Source: Adiantum capillus-veneris (taxonomy: Eukaryota > Streptophyta > Polypodiopsida > Polypodiales > Pteridaceae). From it: a stretch of DNA of 64,000 bases. The DNA lies in contig CM043971.1 in NCBI GenBank assembly GCA_014529385.2, forward strand, positions 55,785,209-55,849,208, written 5' to 3'. A program made the position numbers and the translations under genes. Under the pieces are notes generated by a model. It saw only the letters and a list, made by a program, of their open reading frames with translations. It was not told the DNA's origin and did no database searches. Within the stretch, counting starts at the first letter, position 1. Every line of letters begins with the position of its first letter. Below, in pieces: positions 9,254-20,312 of the stretch.

Positions 9254-12200
9254 ACCCCGTATTAATGATGGAGTCACTCACTATCGAATCTTGGAACGTA
9301 AAGGGGTTGAAAACCCGGAAGAAGAGTACCCTTTTCTGGGAGGAAATAAAAAAGGAGAAGACAATCAACTTTTGGGCCATTCAGGAACACCATCTAGACG
9401 CCCATAGCAAGAGAAAGCAGATGCTAGGAAAGAAACTGGTATTCTATGGAGAAGGAAATAACGCCTTCAGTGGCGTCCTTAGCATTGTGGACAGAGAATT
9501 GGAGCCGAAGTTGGTTCTTTAACCACCCATCCAGTAGGATCCTAGGGATTAGAATCAGATGGGAAGGGCATCCCCTCACCATTGTGAATATGTACGGCCC
9601 TTGCAATGCAAAAGATAGATCCAAACTATGGATGCATCTCAGAGATACCCCTATGGAAGGGGAGTGGTTGTTGGTTGGTGACTTTAACATGGTAGAAAAG
9701 AGCAGGGATAGAACAGGATCCTCCAGTGTGTTGGCTGGCTCTGAAAGGTCTAAATGGCAAAGTTTGTGCGAAAAGTGGGCAATGATTGACTTATGGGATG
9801 TTGGCCCATGGAACAGCACGCTTAGGTTCACCTACACAAGCATTCAATACGTCCGCACTGCCTCCAGACTGGACAGATGCTATTGCTCGCACCAAGCTGA
9901 CTGGATACCGATGCTGATGGAAATGAAGGTAGTCCCAACAACAATCCTCTCGGACCACATTCCCCTGCACATTCAATTTAAGAAGAATAAAGAGGAGGAG
10001 CAGGCCCCAAGAGGTAAAAAAATTTGTTGGTAATAGGGGCACACCTTTTCAAAGACCCTCTATTCAGGAATATAGCCAAGAAAGCACTGGGTAAGCTAAA
10101 AAAATATGTCGATCGCAACAAGCACAATACGTGGGACCTCTTTGCTCAGAGCATCCAGAAAGAAATAAAAACCTCGGGCCCCCGAATCAAGAAAGCTAGG
10201 GAGGATCACCTGTTGCATCTTTCAGCAGAGGTACAATTGCTTACCGTTATAAAAGCCAATGGGCATGCTACCGAGGGCGAACACAAACGATGGCTTGAAG
10301 AATCGAACCTCGCTAATGAGCAGGTAGAAGATATAAAAAAGGCTAGACTTCTCTCTAGGGATATTTATTTGCAACCGGAAGCCTCCAATCAAGCTCATTT
10401 TTTTAGGGCTCTAAAAATCAAGAAGAGCCGGGCCACGTCTGCTCGCTCAATGATGAGAAAGGGACATCAGTTCATAACCAGGATGAAATGGCTGGTATGA
10501 TGCTGAGCTATCTCTGTCAAGTCATTGGACGGCCAGAGACCCAGTCCCAAGAAGTGGAGGAAGCCAGAGGGACCTTACTACAGAGTGTTAAAAAGGAAAT
10601 TCCCCACTTAGAAGCTAATAACTTGGAACGAGCATTTTCCAAAGACGAATGTTCACTAGCATTGCAAGCCCTTGGCAAGGAAAAGTCCCCTGGTTGGGAT
10701 GGGATGACGTTGGAATTCTACGTAGAATTTTGGGATGATCTCAAGGCCCCAATCACAAGTTTGGCCAATAAAGCCATGGTCGAAGGGTCATTGGAGACAA
10801 GTGTGAAGAGAGGGGTTATCAAGCCCATCCCAAAACAGATCTGCTGCTCTAAACTTCAACATTGGCGCCCTATAACAATGATGTCGATGGCCTACAAAAT
10901 TATAGCTAAAGCAGTGGCCCTCAGACTAGCCCCCTTACTAACCAAGATCATCTCCCCCCATCAACATGGTTTCATTAAAGGAAGGTCCATATACGATAAC
11001 ATCTTGGCAGCGATGGTGGGCATAGAATACGCAACTGTCACAATGCAGGAGTGCATTCTGCTGCAGTTGGACCTGGACAAGGCCTATGACATAATAACAT
11101 GGACATACATAGAAGCCACCATGGAAGCTCTAGGCTTTGGGCCGCGCCTCTGTCGGAGGGTTCGTGTAATGGGGCTTGGAAGCCAGTCATAGCTCCTATT
11201 TAACGGTAGAATTGTGGGCTCTTTTGAGGTTAAAAGGTCTATTAAACAGGGATGCCCTCTTGCCCCCCTACTTTTTGCCATAGGATCACATCCTCTAATC
11301 ACGACACTCGAAGCTAGTGCGGAACGCGGGGAGGTGCAAGGCCTTGTTTTACCAGGAAATAGACAACTCCTGGCAAAACTTTTTGCAGATGATTCTCTCC
11401 TCTTCTTGAAGGCGTGCCCCCAGGTCATCAGAAAAGCTCTAGAGATTGTACAAATGTTCTCGGTAGCTTCGGGGTCCCAGTGTAATATAGAGAAGTCAAG
11501 GATGATTTCCTTATCAGAAAATGACTCATTTGATCCTTCTGTCTGGTCAGGGGAGATTGTCACAAAAGGAAAGATCTTTAGACATCTAGGAGCCCCCTTG
11601 GGGGTGGATGTAACTCACAAGCAAAGATTCGAGTGGGTGCTTGGAAAAATCAAAACAAAAATGAGTAGGTGGGAGTATGCTCTTCTCCCATTCCCAAGTC
11701 GGATAAAAGTGATGAATGCCTTCATGATTCTTTATATTGCCTTCACTAGCCCGCTTCTCAAGATGGCTAAGTGTCGCTGGAAAAAGTTCTTAAAACCAGT
11801 AAAAACATTTTTATGGAAAAATAACACGAAATCTTCCAGGCCATGGAAATGGGCCAGTTGGGAATCGGTTGCTCAGCCGGGGAATCAAGGAGGCCTCGGG
11901 ATTCTTAACCCTGTGACCCATGCAGAAGCTTGTTGCACCAAATTTGTTGTTTCCTTGGCTAAACAGGATCAAGTTTGGGCAGTTATGATCAGAGATATGA
12001 TGGAAGCAGCTAAACTTGGCTCGAAGGGAGGAAAGTGGAGAGGGGTGGAGGTTCATGAAAAGATGCTTGCCTTGACGTGGTCTACCTTAAGACTGGGAGG
12101 CAGCTCAGGAGAGTTGGTAAGAAAATTCAATAGAGTAGCAGGAGTCTTAAAGTGGGGGGAAGAAGCCAGATACTTCAAGAACTCCATCCTACAATGGTCC

Positions 12201-13174
12201 CCCTGGCTCTCCAAAGTTGTAGATCCGCCACAAACTCCCTATTGGATTGAGACAGCAAGGAAGTTGAATAATAAAGGTCTGATCCGACTTGAGCACTTCT
12301 CGGATAGTGTCAACAAGAGTTGGAAAACCATTGACCTTATGATTGCCCACTACCAACTCAATAGCTTGGAGGTCTTTCTTGTCCACAAAGTGATGAAAGA
12401 AATTGACAATCTAGTGATGCCAATCTGTGACTCGAGTTGGACTCGAAAGCGTGGAAATTGCCCGGAAGCAGTCTCTTGGGGAAACCCCATACCAAAATCA
12501 TTTATCAGACAATGATGCAAAAGAAGAATTGGTCGAGCCCCCTTAATAAGCTATGGAAAAAGCAATTGCCGGAGGAAAGGTGGGATCATGTAATGGAGAA
12601 CATATGGAAGCCAAAGGTTCCACAATACATGAAGGTTTTCTTATAGAAGGTTATTTGGGGTGCTCTACCGACGGGGGTGAAGATTTAGGAGAGAGGGATT
12701 GGGTCAGACCGATGCTTGGGGTGCAGGTTGACTAGTGAAGATCTGGCCCACCTTTCCATGGACTGCCCAACTATAAAAGGCCTCACAGGGAAAGTATGCA
12801 AGTGGGTCCAGAGAACATGGAAAATTAGGTTTTTCAAGACTGACCTATGCTTTGGAGGTAAAAACTCAGGTAGTCCTGCACTCCTTGTCAGCACCCAGAT
12901 TGTCAGATACTTCTTCTTTCATAATGTATGGCAAACAAGGAACCGCCGTGTTTTTGAAGGAGGATTTGAGGTGGCAAGCTTCACAAAAATTATACAGGAA
13001 AGCAAAGTGCTAATATGGGCACTCAGACGCAAGCATCACTCGAAGGATTGGTCTAGGACTACTTATGCCTTGTTGTCAGCAGACGGAATACCTGGGACGG
13101 GGGCAAACCTTGGCCATCGGTCCTTAATAGCCGTTGTTATTATGATTCCTGGATGTTGTCATGGCTTAACATGA
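9250..13174 (+). pseudogene. LINE ORF2 (APE endonuclease, reverse transcriptase, zf-RVT)
   Basis: Remains of the L1 ORF2 polyprotein. The apurinic-type endonuclease domain spans about 9265-10000 (SWNVKGL; WAIQEHHL; VNMYGPC; LLVGDFNMV; SDHIPL). The reverse transcriptase spans about 10640-11560 (KSPGWDGMTLEFY; HWRPITMMSMAYKI; QHGFIKGRSIYDN; LDLDKAYD; KQGCPLAPLLFA; and the catalytic LFADDSLLF near 11380). A C-terminal zf-RVT-like zinc region lies at about 12710-12830 (CRLTSEDLAHLSMDCP). About four frame changes and a few stops break it, so it cannot encode a working enzyme. Domain order and length fit an intact plant L1 ORF2 of roughly 1300 residues. Confidence 0.9.
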
Positions 13175-13250
13175 GCATGACAAAACCTTGTAATTTTTTC
13201 GGCTGCTCAATATAATTCAGTCACAATTGTGAGTTTTGCTATAAAAAAAA

Positions 13251-13261
13251 GTAGACGTGAT
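13251..13261. repeat. LINE target-site duplication, right copy
   Basis: GTAGACGTGAT, identical to 7275-7285. Confidence 0.9.
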
Positions 13262-13989
13262 AAACTACAACAATAAAAAAAGAGAAACTTTTAAGTATTC
13301 TAGTAAACAAACACAAATACATTTTTATTAGTTGTAGCGATATGTAGAGGCTAAATATTCCTAACTCTTATAGTTGTATTCTAGAATACAAGCTTTAAAC
13401 ACTAAGTGCCTATTGTTTTAATACTTGTATTTGCATAAGGAGTTCTCTTGGTTGTTTTGAACCTTTGTTCCAAGTGAAAAAGAGACATAAGAGAAAACAT
13501 CTTGGTTGTTATGAGATGGTACTCTAACCTCTAAGTAGGTTGTATTTGTAGTTAAGGCATATAGTAGGGTTTGCTTAGCTGTCTTTGAGCCAACTCTCCT
13601 AGTTCTAAGTAAGCATATATGGTAGCTTTACTTTAGGATTCACTAGTTGTGATTGATCCAATAGCACTTACCTCTTAGAAAAGAGAACTTCATTGGTGAA
13701 TTAATTAGATCTTTCTTGGTCATGTTTCAGCTTTGATTCTTACCTCCATGTTGACCTAGAAATATTCAGCTTTGGGGGGGGGGGGGGAGCGTGCTCTTAT
13801 ATGAACGTTGTTGCCCTTTCCTTGGCCCTTCCCAAGCCAACACTTGCATTGTGTGGGTAGTCCCCCCAATACTAGCAGTGCTATGTAGGCAATTTTGTCC
13901 TTTTGTGTAGGTCTTTTTATAGTGCAAATTTGTGAAAAATAGACACTCTGTAGCCTTATTGTGGATTGAAAATGGAGGTTGAAATGGAC
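13262..13989. other. No recognisable gene; contains a G14 run
   Basis: AT-rich DNA. The only notable item is an uninterrupted run of about 14 G at 13774-13787. Confidence 0.6.
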
Positions 13990-14340
13990 CTGAATGTTGT
14001 GTTACCCTGCGAACACTCACAAAAAATCACTTCAATCGGAGAACATGAGCGAGAGGGTCACTGGCGATTGCCCTCAATGTCGAAGCCCGCTCTAATACCG
14101 ATTGTTGGAAAATGACTGTATGAATACATCCAAAGATGGAGAAGATGAAGGACAAGCTCAAGAGCACATAACACAGAGAGTAGTGTTAATGTGTGTGCCA
14201 ATACAACAATAAGGCTTGCCTTGGAGTAATGAGCATATATACCAACCAAGCGAGAAAAAACCTCCTAAAGAGGGAAAAAAGTGTCCCAACGGTCCTAAGT
14301 GTGTCCACACACATCATTGCCATAATATGGTAGTAGGATC
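13990..14340 (-). mobile_element. Copia LTR plus leader remnant (minus strand)
   Basis: The sequence from 14104 (TGTTGGAAAATGACTG) aligns along its length with the Copia LTRs at 14916 and 28680, including the CCTAAGTGTGT...CACACACATCA block. The bases just left of it (GCTCTAATACCGATT) are a diverged Met-tRNA primer-binding site on the minus strand. Bases 13990-14087 resemble the leader at about 28560-28670. It is therefore a fossil 5' end of a related Copia copy; no body is attached. Confidence 0.6.
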
Positions 14341-14462
14341 TTGGATGGATACATGCTCTATTAGGAGTCATGAATAGACTTCTTTGTGCAAGAACATTGC
14401 ACATATCCTCTTATTTCAAGACAACCTTTTATTATGACATGTGGATGGAGACAAGGGTTTTG

Positions 14463-14710
14463 GACGAAGCATATTGAGGTTGAATATCATCATGTTTGAG
14501 ATCTTATTGAGGATGAGATTGAGAACTAGAATTACTAATTATGCACAAAGCATATTGAGTTGAATATCATCATGTTTGAGATCTTATTGAGGATGAGATT
14601 GAGAACTAGGATATTGTCCTACTGAAGATAAATATGTAAATATCTTCACCAAAACTTTTAGGAAAGACCTACTACTTTGACACCTGTATCAACTCAGAGT
14701 TGGCGCACGA
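14463..14710 (+). mobile_element. Copia RNase H tail fossil with internal duplication
   Basis: Plus-strand frames read a Copia RNase H C-terminus (KHIEVEYHHV, then CPTEDKYVNIFTK, resembling the usual PTEDNVADIFTK). A stretch of about 63 bp carrying AAGCATATTGAG...GAGATTGAGAACTAG occurs twice in tandem. It is a short, broken fossil. Confidence 0.6.
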
Positions 14711-14915
14711 CCAACATAAGGCTTTCTCGATTGTGATAATAGCTTGGATCATCGAAGGCTTCTTAATGAGCTTCAAATTTGGCTTCAAAGCTGTATAGAT
14801 TTGTGTAACCACTCAGCTATAAAAAGCACTTCAAAAGTTAATATTACAAAATGATATGACAACAAATACTACATTGGAAAATTTCTTGATTCACATGCAT
14901 GTGTCCTTTCAAAAT
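14711..14915. other. No recognisable feature
   Basis: Short AT-rich spacer before the Copia 3' LTR. Confidence 0.5.
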
Positions 14916-15145
14916 TGTTGGAATTAGGGTTGCAAGAAAACACACACGGCTTGGAGAAGATGAAGGAAGCTCAAGGCACACAATAGAGAGTGTAAACTTA
15001 GCGTGCAATGGAAAGATTAGATAGCCCTAGAATGATGGGCGTATATATAATGCACGGGGGAGAAAACCACCTAGTGAGGGAAAAAATGCCCCGATGGTCC
15101 TAAGTGTGTTCGCACACATCACTGCCACATGTATATGGTAAAAAA
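14916..15145 (-). repeat. Copia 3' LTR (minus-strand element)
   Basis: About 228 bp starting TGTTGGAATTAG and ending near ATGTATATGGTAA. It matches the LTR at 28680-28907 at roughly 93% by eye. The inner edge is followed by a CCCCCCTAG stretch, which on the minus strand is a polypurine tract just upstream of the 3' LTR. Confidence 0.8.
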
Positions 15146-18100
15146 TCCCCCCTAGTGTGATGCGCTGAACGAGAGCTAGCACATGAGTAAAGGGAAGTGC
15201 CATGCCTTGAGGACATGATCAATCCACAAAGGGGAGTAAGCCCAAAGCTTTGCGGAAAGCTTTGAACTTCTCATGAGACAATAGCTTTGTGAAAATATCT
15301 GCAAGGTTGTCCTGTGTTGGCACATAAGCCAAGATGATCTCTCCTACTGAGAGCCTCTCCTTGACATAGTGGTAATGCACCTCAAAATGCTTTGTGCGAG
15401 CATGAAAAACTTGGTTCCTTGCAACTGCCAATGTGCTCTGACTGTTAGTGTAGATAGTGTTGGCAATGTCCTATCCAACACCCAAATTAGCCATAAGGCA
15501 TCTCAGCCATACACACTCAATCGTAGCTGTGAAGATTGTCATGTACTCAGCCTCACAACTAGAAGTGCCCATAGTGGGTTGCTCCATGATGTACATGAAC
15601 TGCCAAGCATGAAACAAAAAACCACTTGTGGACACTCACGTGACAAAACAACCAGCTTAATCTGAGTCCGAAAAGTATGTAAGTATGGCGGCAATGATCT
15701 CCCCTTGGGATAAAACAAGCCAATATGGAAAGTGCCATTCAAGTAGCAAAAAATTTTCTTCACATCCTGCCAATGCTTAAACTTGTGCTATGCATAAATC
15801 TGCTGACCTGTGAGATTGTAAACTAAATATACGGCCTCCTGTTGCATACATAAATGAGGCATCCAACAGCAGTTTGGTAAAGAGTGTCATCTACAGGATC
15901 ACCAACATCATGAAGACTCAATTTCAAACTTGTTTCCATGGGAGTGGAAATAGGTTTCCAATCCTCAAGTCCAAACTTACATAGCAATGTCTCTATGTAG
16001 CTTTTTTGACACAAGGCAATACCACCATAACACTGCTTAAATTGCATACCCAAGTAATGATGCAACAGCCCCAAATCTTTCATCTTGAAAGTAGCATTCA
16101 AATCAACCTTAATTTCAGGAATATGTCTCTCATTTGGTCCAGTGATCAACAAATCATCTACATAAAGAACCACAATGAGAAGTACATCACCCTCATGCTT
16201 TACATACAATGTGCTTTCTGTTGGATTGTTACAAAAGCCTCGCTTGACCAAATAAGTGTCAGCCTTCTCATACTAAGCACGAGGAGATTGCTTCAACCCA
16301 TACAAAGCTTTGTTACCTTTGCACACCTTATCCTCTTGTCCTTTCTTGACAAAACCGCGAGGCTGCGTTATATAAACTTCCTCAAATATGTCACCATTGA
16401 AGAAAGCACTAACAATGTCTGATTGATGTACGTCCCAACCAAAATGAGCTGCCAATGCACATAGAAAATACACAGTAGTCATACGACAAGTGGGAGCAAA
16501 AGTCTCTTCATAATCTATGCCTTTTTGCTATGCATAACCCTTTCCAATAGGTCAAGCCTTATAGGGATCAATCTCACCATCCGGCTTGCCTTTCAACTTG
16601 TAAACCCTCTTCGTACCAATGGCCTTTTTTCTAGGAGTCAAATCACATAAAGTCCATGTGTCATTTTCTATAAGTGCATCATATTCTGATTGCATGGCAT
16701 CCATCCGATTTTTTGAATTATGTGCTTCATCAAAAGATGGAGGTTCCTCAACATCATGTAAGCTAGCACAGCCAAAGCATAACAGTCTCATGCATAAGAT
16801 GTATGGCAAGAGCCTGAAAGAGTGCGACTAGACAAAAGTGCATCCAATTTACTGTCATGCAATGTATGGACCAGCCATTTTGTCATACCTCTAGCCTACT
16901 CATTTTCAGCCCTTTTCTCATCAAGTACATCATGCACATCTGCATCAGTAATAGGCTGATCTGTAACATTTTCAGAAACCCCCATAGGCTGTACATTTTC
17001 CTCATTGAAATTTACATCTGAACTTCCACCACTGAAAAGAGGCAACAAAGTGTCATAAATGTACTGTGAGCTTACATTACTATCTCTAGTGCATGGCAAC
17101 AAGGACTGAACAGAATCTTCCAGAAGGACAACATCCCGTGAGACCAGAATAGGCTTTGTTTGCGGATGATACAACCTGTAACCTTTGCTTTCAGCACTAT
17201 AATCAACAAAAATATATTTGACAACCTTATCATCCAATTTTTTGCATGAGTTTGTGGCACCAAGCATATGCCAAGCAACCAAAAACACGCATGTGCTCGA
17301 TAGAGGGCTTTCTATCATGCCATGCTTCATATGGATTAAAGACTGCAAAGCTTTCCTAGGACACCTGTGAAGTACATAAGTGGCACACATGATGGCCTCA
17401 AACCAAAAAGAATGCGGTAAAGGTTGAATTTTGACCATACACCATGCCATTTTCGAAAGTGACCTGTTTCTCAGCAACACCATTTTGTTGAGGTGTATAA
17501 GGCAATGTACATTGGTGTTTTATCCCACGACAAGCCAAAAATGCATTAATATTATGAGATGTATACTTCCCCCCTCGATCGGAACGGAGGGTGCCCATAG
17601 TATATTTCGAGTCATTTTCAACCATAGGCAGAAATTGTTTGAAGCACATAACTACTTCGAACTTTGCTTTAAGCGAAAATACCCATGCACGCCTGGAGTA
17701 ATCATCAATGAAAGTCATGAAGTAAAGGTAATTGCCCAAGGACGGAGTTTGCATGGGCACACAAACATCACTATGCACAAGCTGCAACCTGCATGTGGCC
17801 CTAACTGAATCATCCTTTGGAAACTTTGGATGCTGCATCTTACCCAAAATACAGCCTTCACAAATGTGTTTTATAGGTGCTTCAAGAGACAGCAAAGAAG
17901 CAACCATAACAGATTTTTGCAAATACAGCAAACTGGCAAAATTCAGATGAACAAAACGTGCATGTTAAAGTTTTGCATCTGAAATATCCTTTGAATCCAC
18001 AATTGCATTTGCAACACTTGTCATATATAGAGTGAGCTTATACAGCCCACGACATAAAATGCCAGATGTAACAATTTCATCACCTAAATTGAGATCATGT

Positions 18101-18714
18101 ACTGTATATCTGTCATCCATAAATTGAGATCATGTACTGTATATCTGTCATCCATAAATTTCACTACAAGACCAAGTCTTGCAAATGGAGATACAGACAA
18201 AAGATTCTGCTTGATCCTAGGTACATTGAGTGTATCAAGAAGTGTGAAAGAATTGCCATTTGCAGTAGTTAACTGAATTCCCATGAGGGACACACTCAAG
18301 AGAGGTGAACAAATCACACTGTGAGGTAATGTGCTTTGTAGCACCACTGTCAAAATACCACACATGTGAATCTGCACCAACCAAAATGGATGCATCATGG
18401 ACATCAGGATTATACGTACACTTTGCATTAAAAGCCCATTTTTCATGAACATCAGCATCACAATCTCCTTTCACAGAAGATTCAAGAATAGTTGCATTTG
18501 TAGTGGAACCAGCATTTGCAGTGGAATCACCCTCTTTCTTCTTAGACTCTTTGGCCTTCAACTTAGGACACTGCTTGATCAAGTGATCATTAGCTTTACA
18601 ATAATGGCAATGCACCTTCTTTTTGCCCTTATCACCAGAATTTCCAGACGAATTGCTACCAGCAAACGCGTTAAGAACATGTGATTTTCCACTCGTAGAA
18701 GAACCATAAGAAGT

Positions 18715-18719
18715 GGCTG
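18715..18719. repeat. Gypsy target-site duplication, left copy
   Basis: GGCTG, repeated at 27626-27630 at the other end of the element, inside the Copia gag region. Confidence 0.9.
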
Positions 18720-20312
18720 TGTAACATTTAATGGCCTAAAATCTTATGTGTAGCGGAAATTAGCATGAACATAGTGGGCATTTCATTAGAATAGATTCCT
18801 AATGAGAATTACAAGAGTGCTTGGGTGGAGAGAGCAACAAAAAAACATAACACCTAGTTAGATAGAATCGACAATACTTTCAAAAGAGAGAGAAATTAAG
18901 CTATTGACAACAGTTGAGGACCAGATTTGCATGGAGCCGGTCCCCCCTCCAAAAGGCTTTGTATTATGGTTTCTCCCATCAAGAGAGACATTGTACAATA
19001 CAATTCTTTGTGTTCCTTCAAGACTAGCTAGTGCAATGAAGATGGAAGCTTCATACACCAAGCAAAACACTTAATCAAACACAACTTGAATTATCCCCGT
19101 TCTCAGACCCAAGACCTCACACACCTTCGAAGATGGTGAGAGCTAGCAGGGTATGAGAGTAGATTGAGAGGAAAAAGGAGTATCTTACGAGAAAGATGTA
19201 CATCTCCTCACATAATCACTCATATTAGCATAGCTTAGCTTAGTAATTAGCTTGGTAGAGGAGATGAGCATGCATTGAAGCTTGGCTCTTGGTTGGATTT
19301 GCATCCACATGCCAAGAGAGTGTTGATGTAGGCTTCTATCTCACAAGCTTGGAGTAGGTGATGAGCTCTCCATTAAAGCTTGGGAGGAGATAGAGTATTC
19401 TTCCTTCACACATGGTCAAGTGTGAGTGTGTGTGTGTCAATGCCCAGCAAAAATCAGCCCTCTCTCTCTCTCTTGGGCGAGCCCTAGCTGCTAATTAGGT
19501 CTGGCTTTTGCCTCATTGGACCTCCCCAGGTCAAGCCAATAGGAATTAAACAGCATAAGTGATAGCCTTTAGACATGTGTCCCTCTTTCCCCTTTTGTGA
19601 GAGCTTTAGATAATTAAATAATTAAACAAAACTCTCATTGGACCCCTTTGTCTCCTGGCCAATAGGAATCAGGCAAGCCATGAGGCTTCTGAATGCTCAT
19701 TGGACCCTTTGGGAGACTGCCCAATAGTCTTCTAGGAGACTTATTTCTCATTGGTTTCTTTTATTAAATGTTTTTAAATTAATTAAACTACATTTACTCT
19801 AGCTTAATTCTCATTGGTCCACTTCAAGGGTCTTCCAATAGGAACTGGGCACACCTTGTGGGCATATGGCCTAGGGAGCTGACATGTGTCCCTCATTCCC
19901 TTTGTGAAAAGGGAGCCTGTGTGTGTGTGTGTGGCTTTCTCTCTCATCCCCTAGCTTTGGGGCTCGCCCCCTCCCATGTAGGGATGTGCAAAGACTTTTA
20001 GGGCACACACAAAGCATCCAATTTTCCCTAGGGTTGACCTTTGGACTCAACCTTTGAATTTTGGAACCTTAGCATTTTGGAAGTCTTAATGGGCTGAACC
20101 TTAGGGTCTTTTTGGCCCATTGTTTCACATGGCTCTTTTGCAGATGGCCCCCCCTTTGGATCCCTATTTTCCCTCCTTTGGATCCCTACAGTGGCCGGTC
20201 TGCTAGCTTAACCAATATTCTAGCTTTTTCTCCCTTGGCACTTCCCCACATTAAATGATCAGTTTAATATGAGAAAATCATTTAGGAGAATTAGATATTG
20301 ATTATTATGACA
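18720..20312 (-). repeat. Gypsy 3' LTR (1593 bp)
   Basis: Starts TGTAACATTTAATGG and ends GATTATTATGACA. The equivalent LTR at 26033-27625 has the same length; by eye only three substitutions and two compensating 2-bp microsatellite length changes separate them (about 99.8% identity). It contains repeated ATTGG...CCAAT pairs between 19515 and 19839. The inner edge carries a purine tract on the minus strand (AAGAGAGAGGTAA), suited to be the polypurine tract. Confidence 0.95.

Larger units (their letters stand above)
7286..13250 (+). mobile_element. Full-length L1-type LINE
   Basis: A 5965-bp non-LTR retrotransposon on the plus strand, bounded by a perfect 11-bp target-site duplication and ending in a short A run. 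It has a roughly 100-bp leader, ORF1 (nucleic-acid-binding protein with zinc knuckle) and ORF2 (endonuclease, reverse transcriptase, zf-RVT region). The end reads TATAATTCAGTCACAATTG then gagttttgctataaaaaaaa. A short 3' relative ends similarly at 42.35 kb. It is full length but dead: ORF1 has two in-frame stops and ORF2 several frame changes and stops. Confidence 0.93.
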
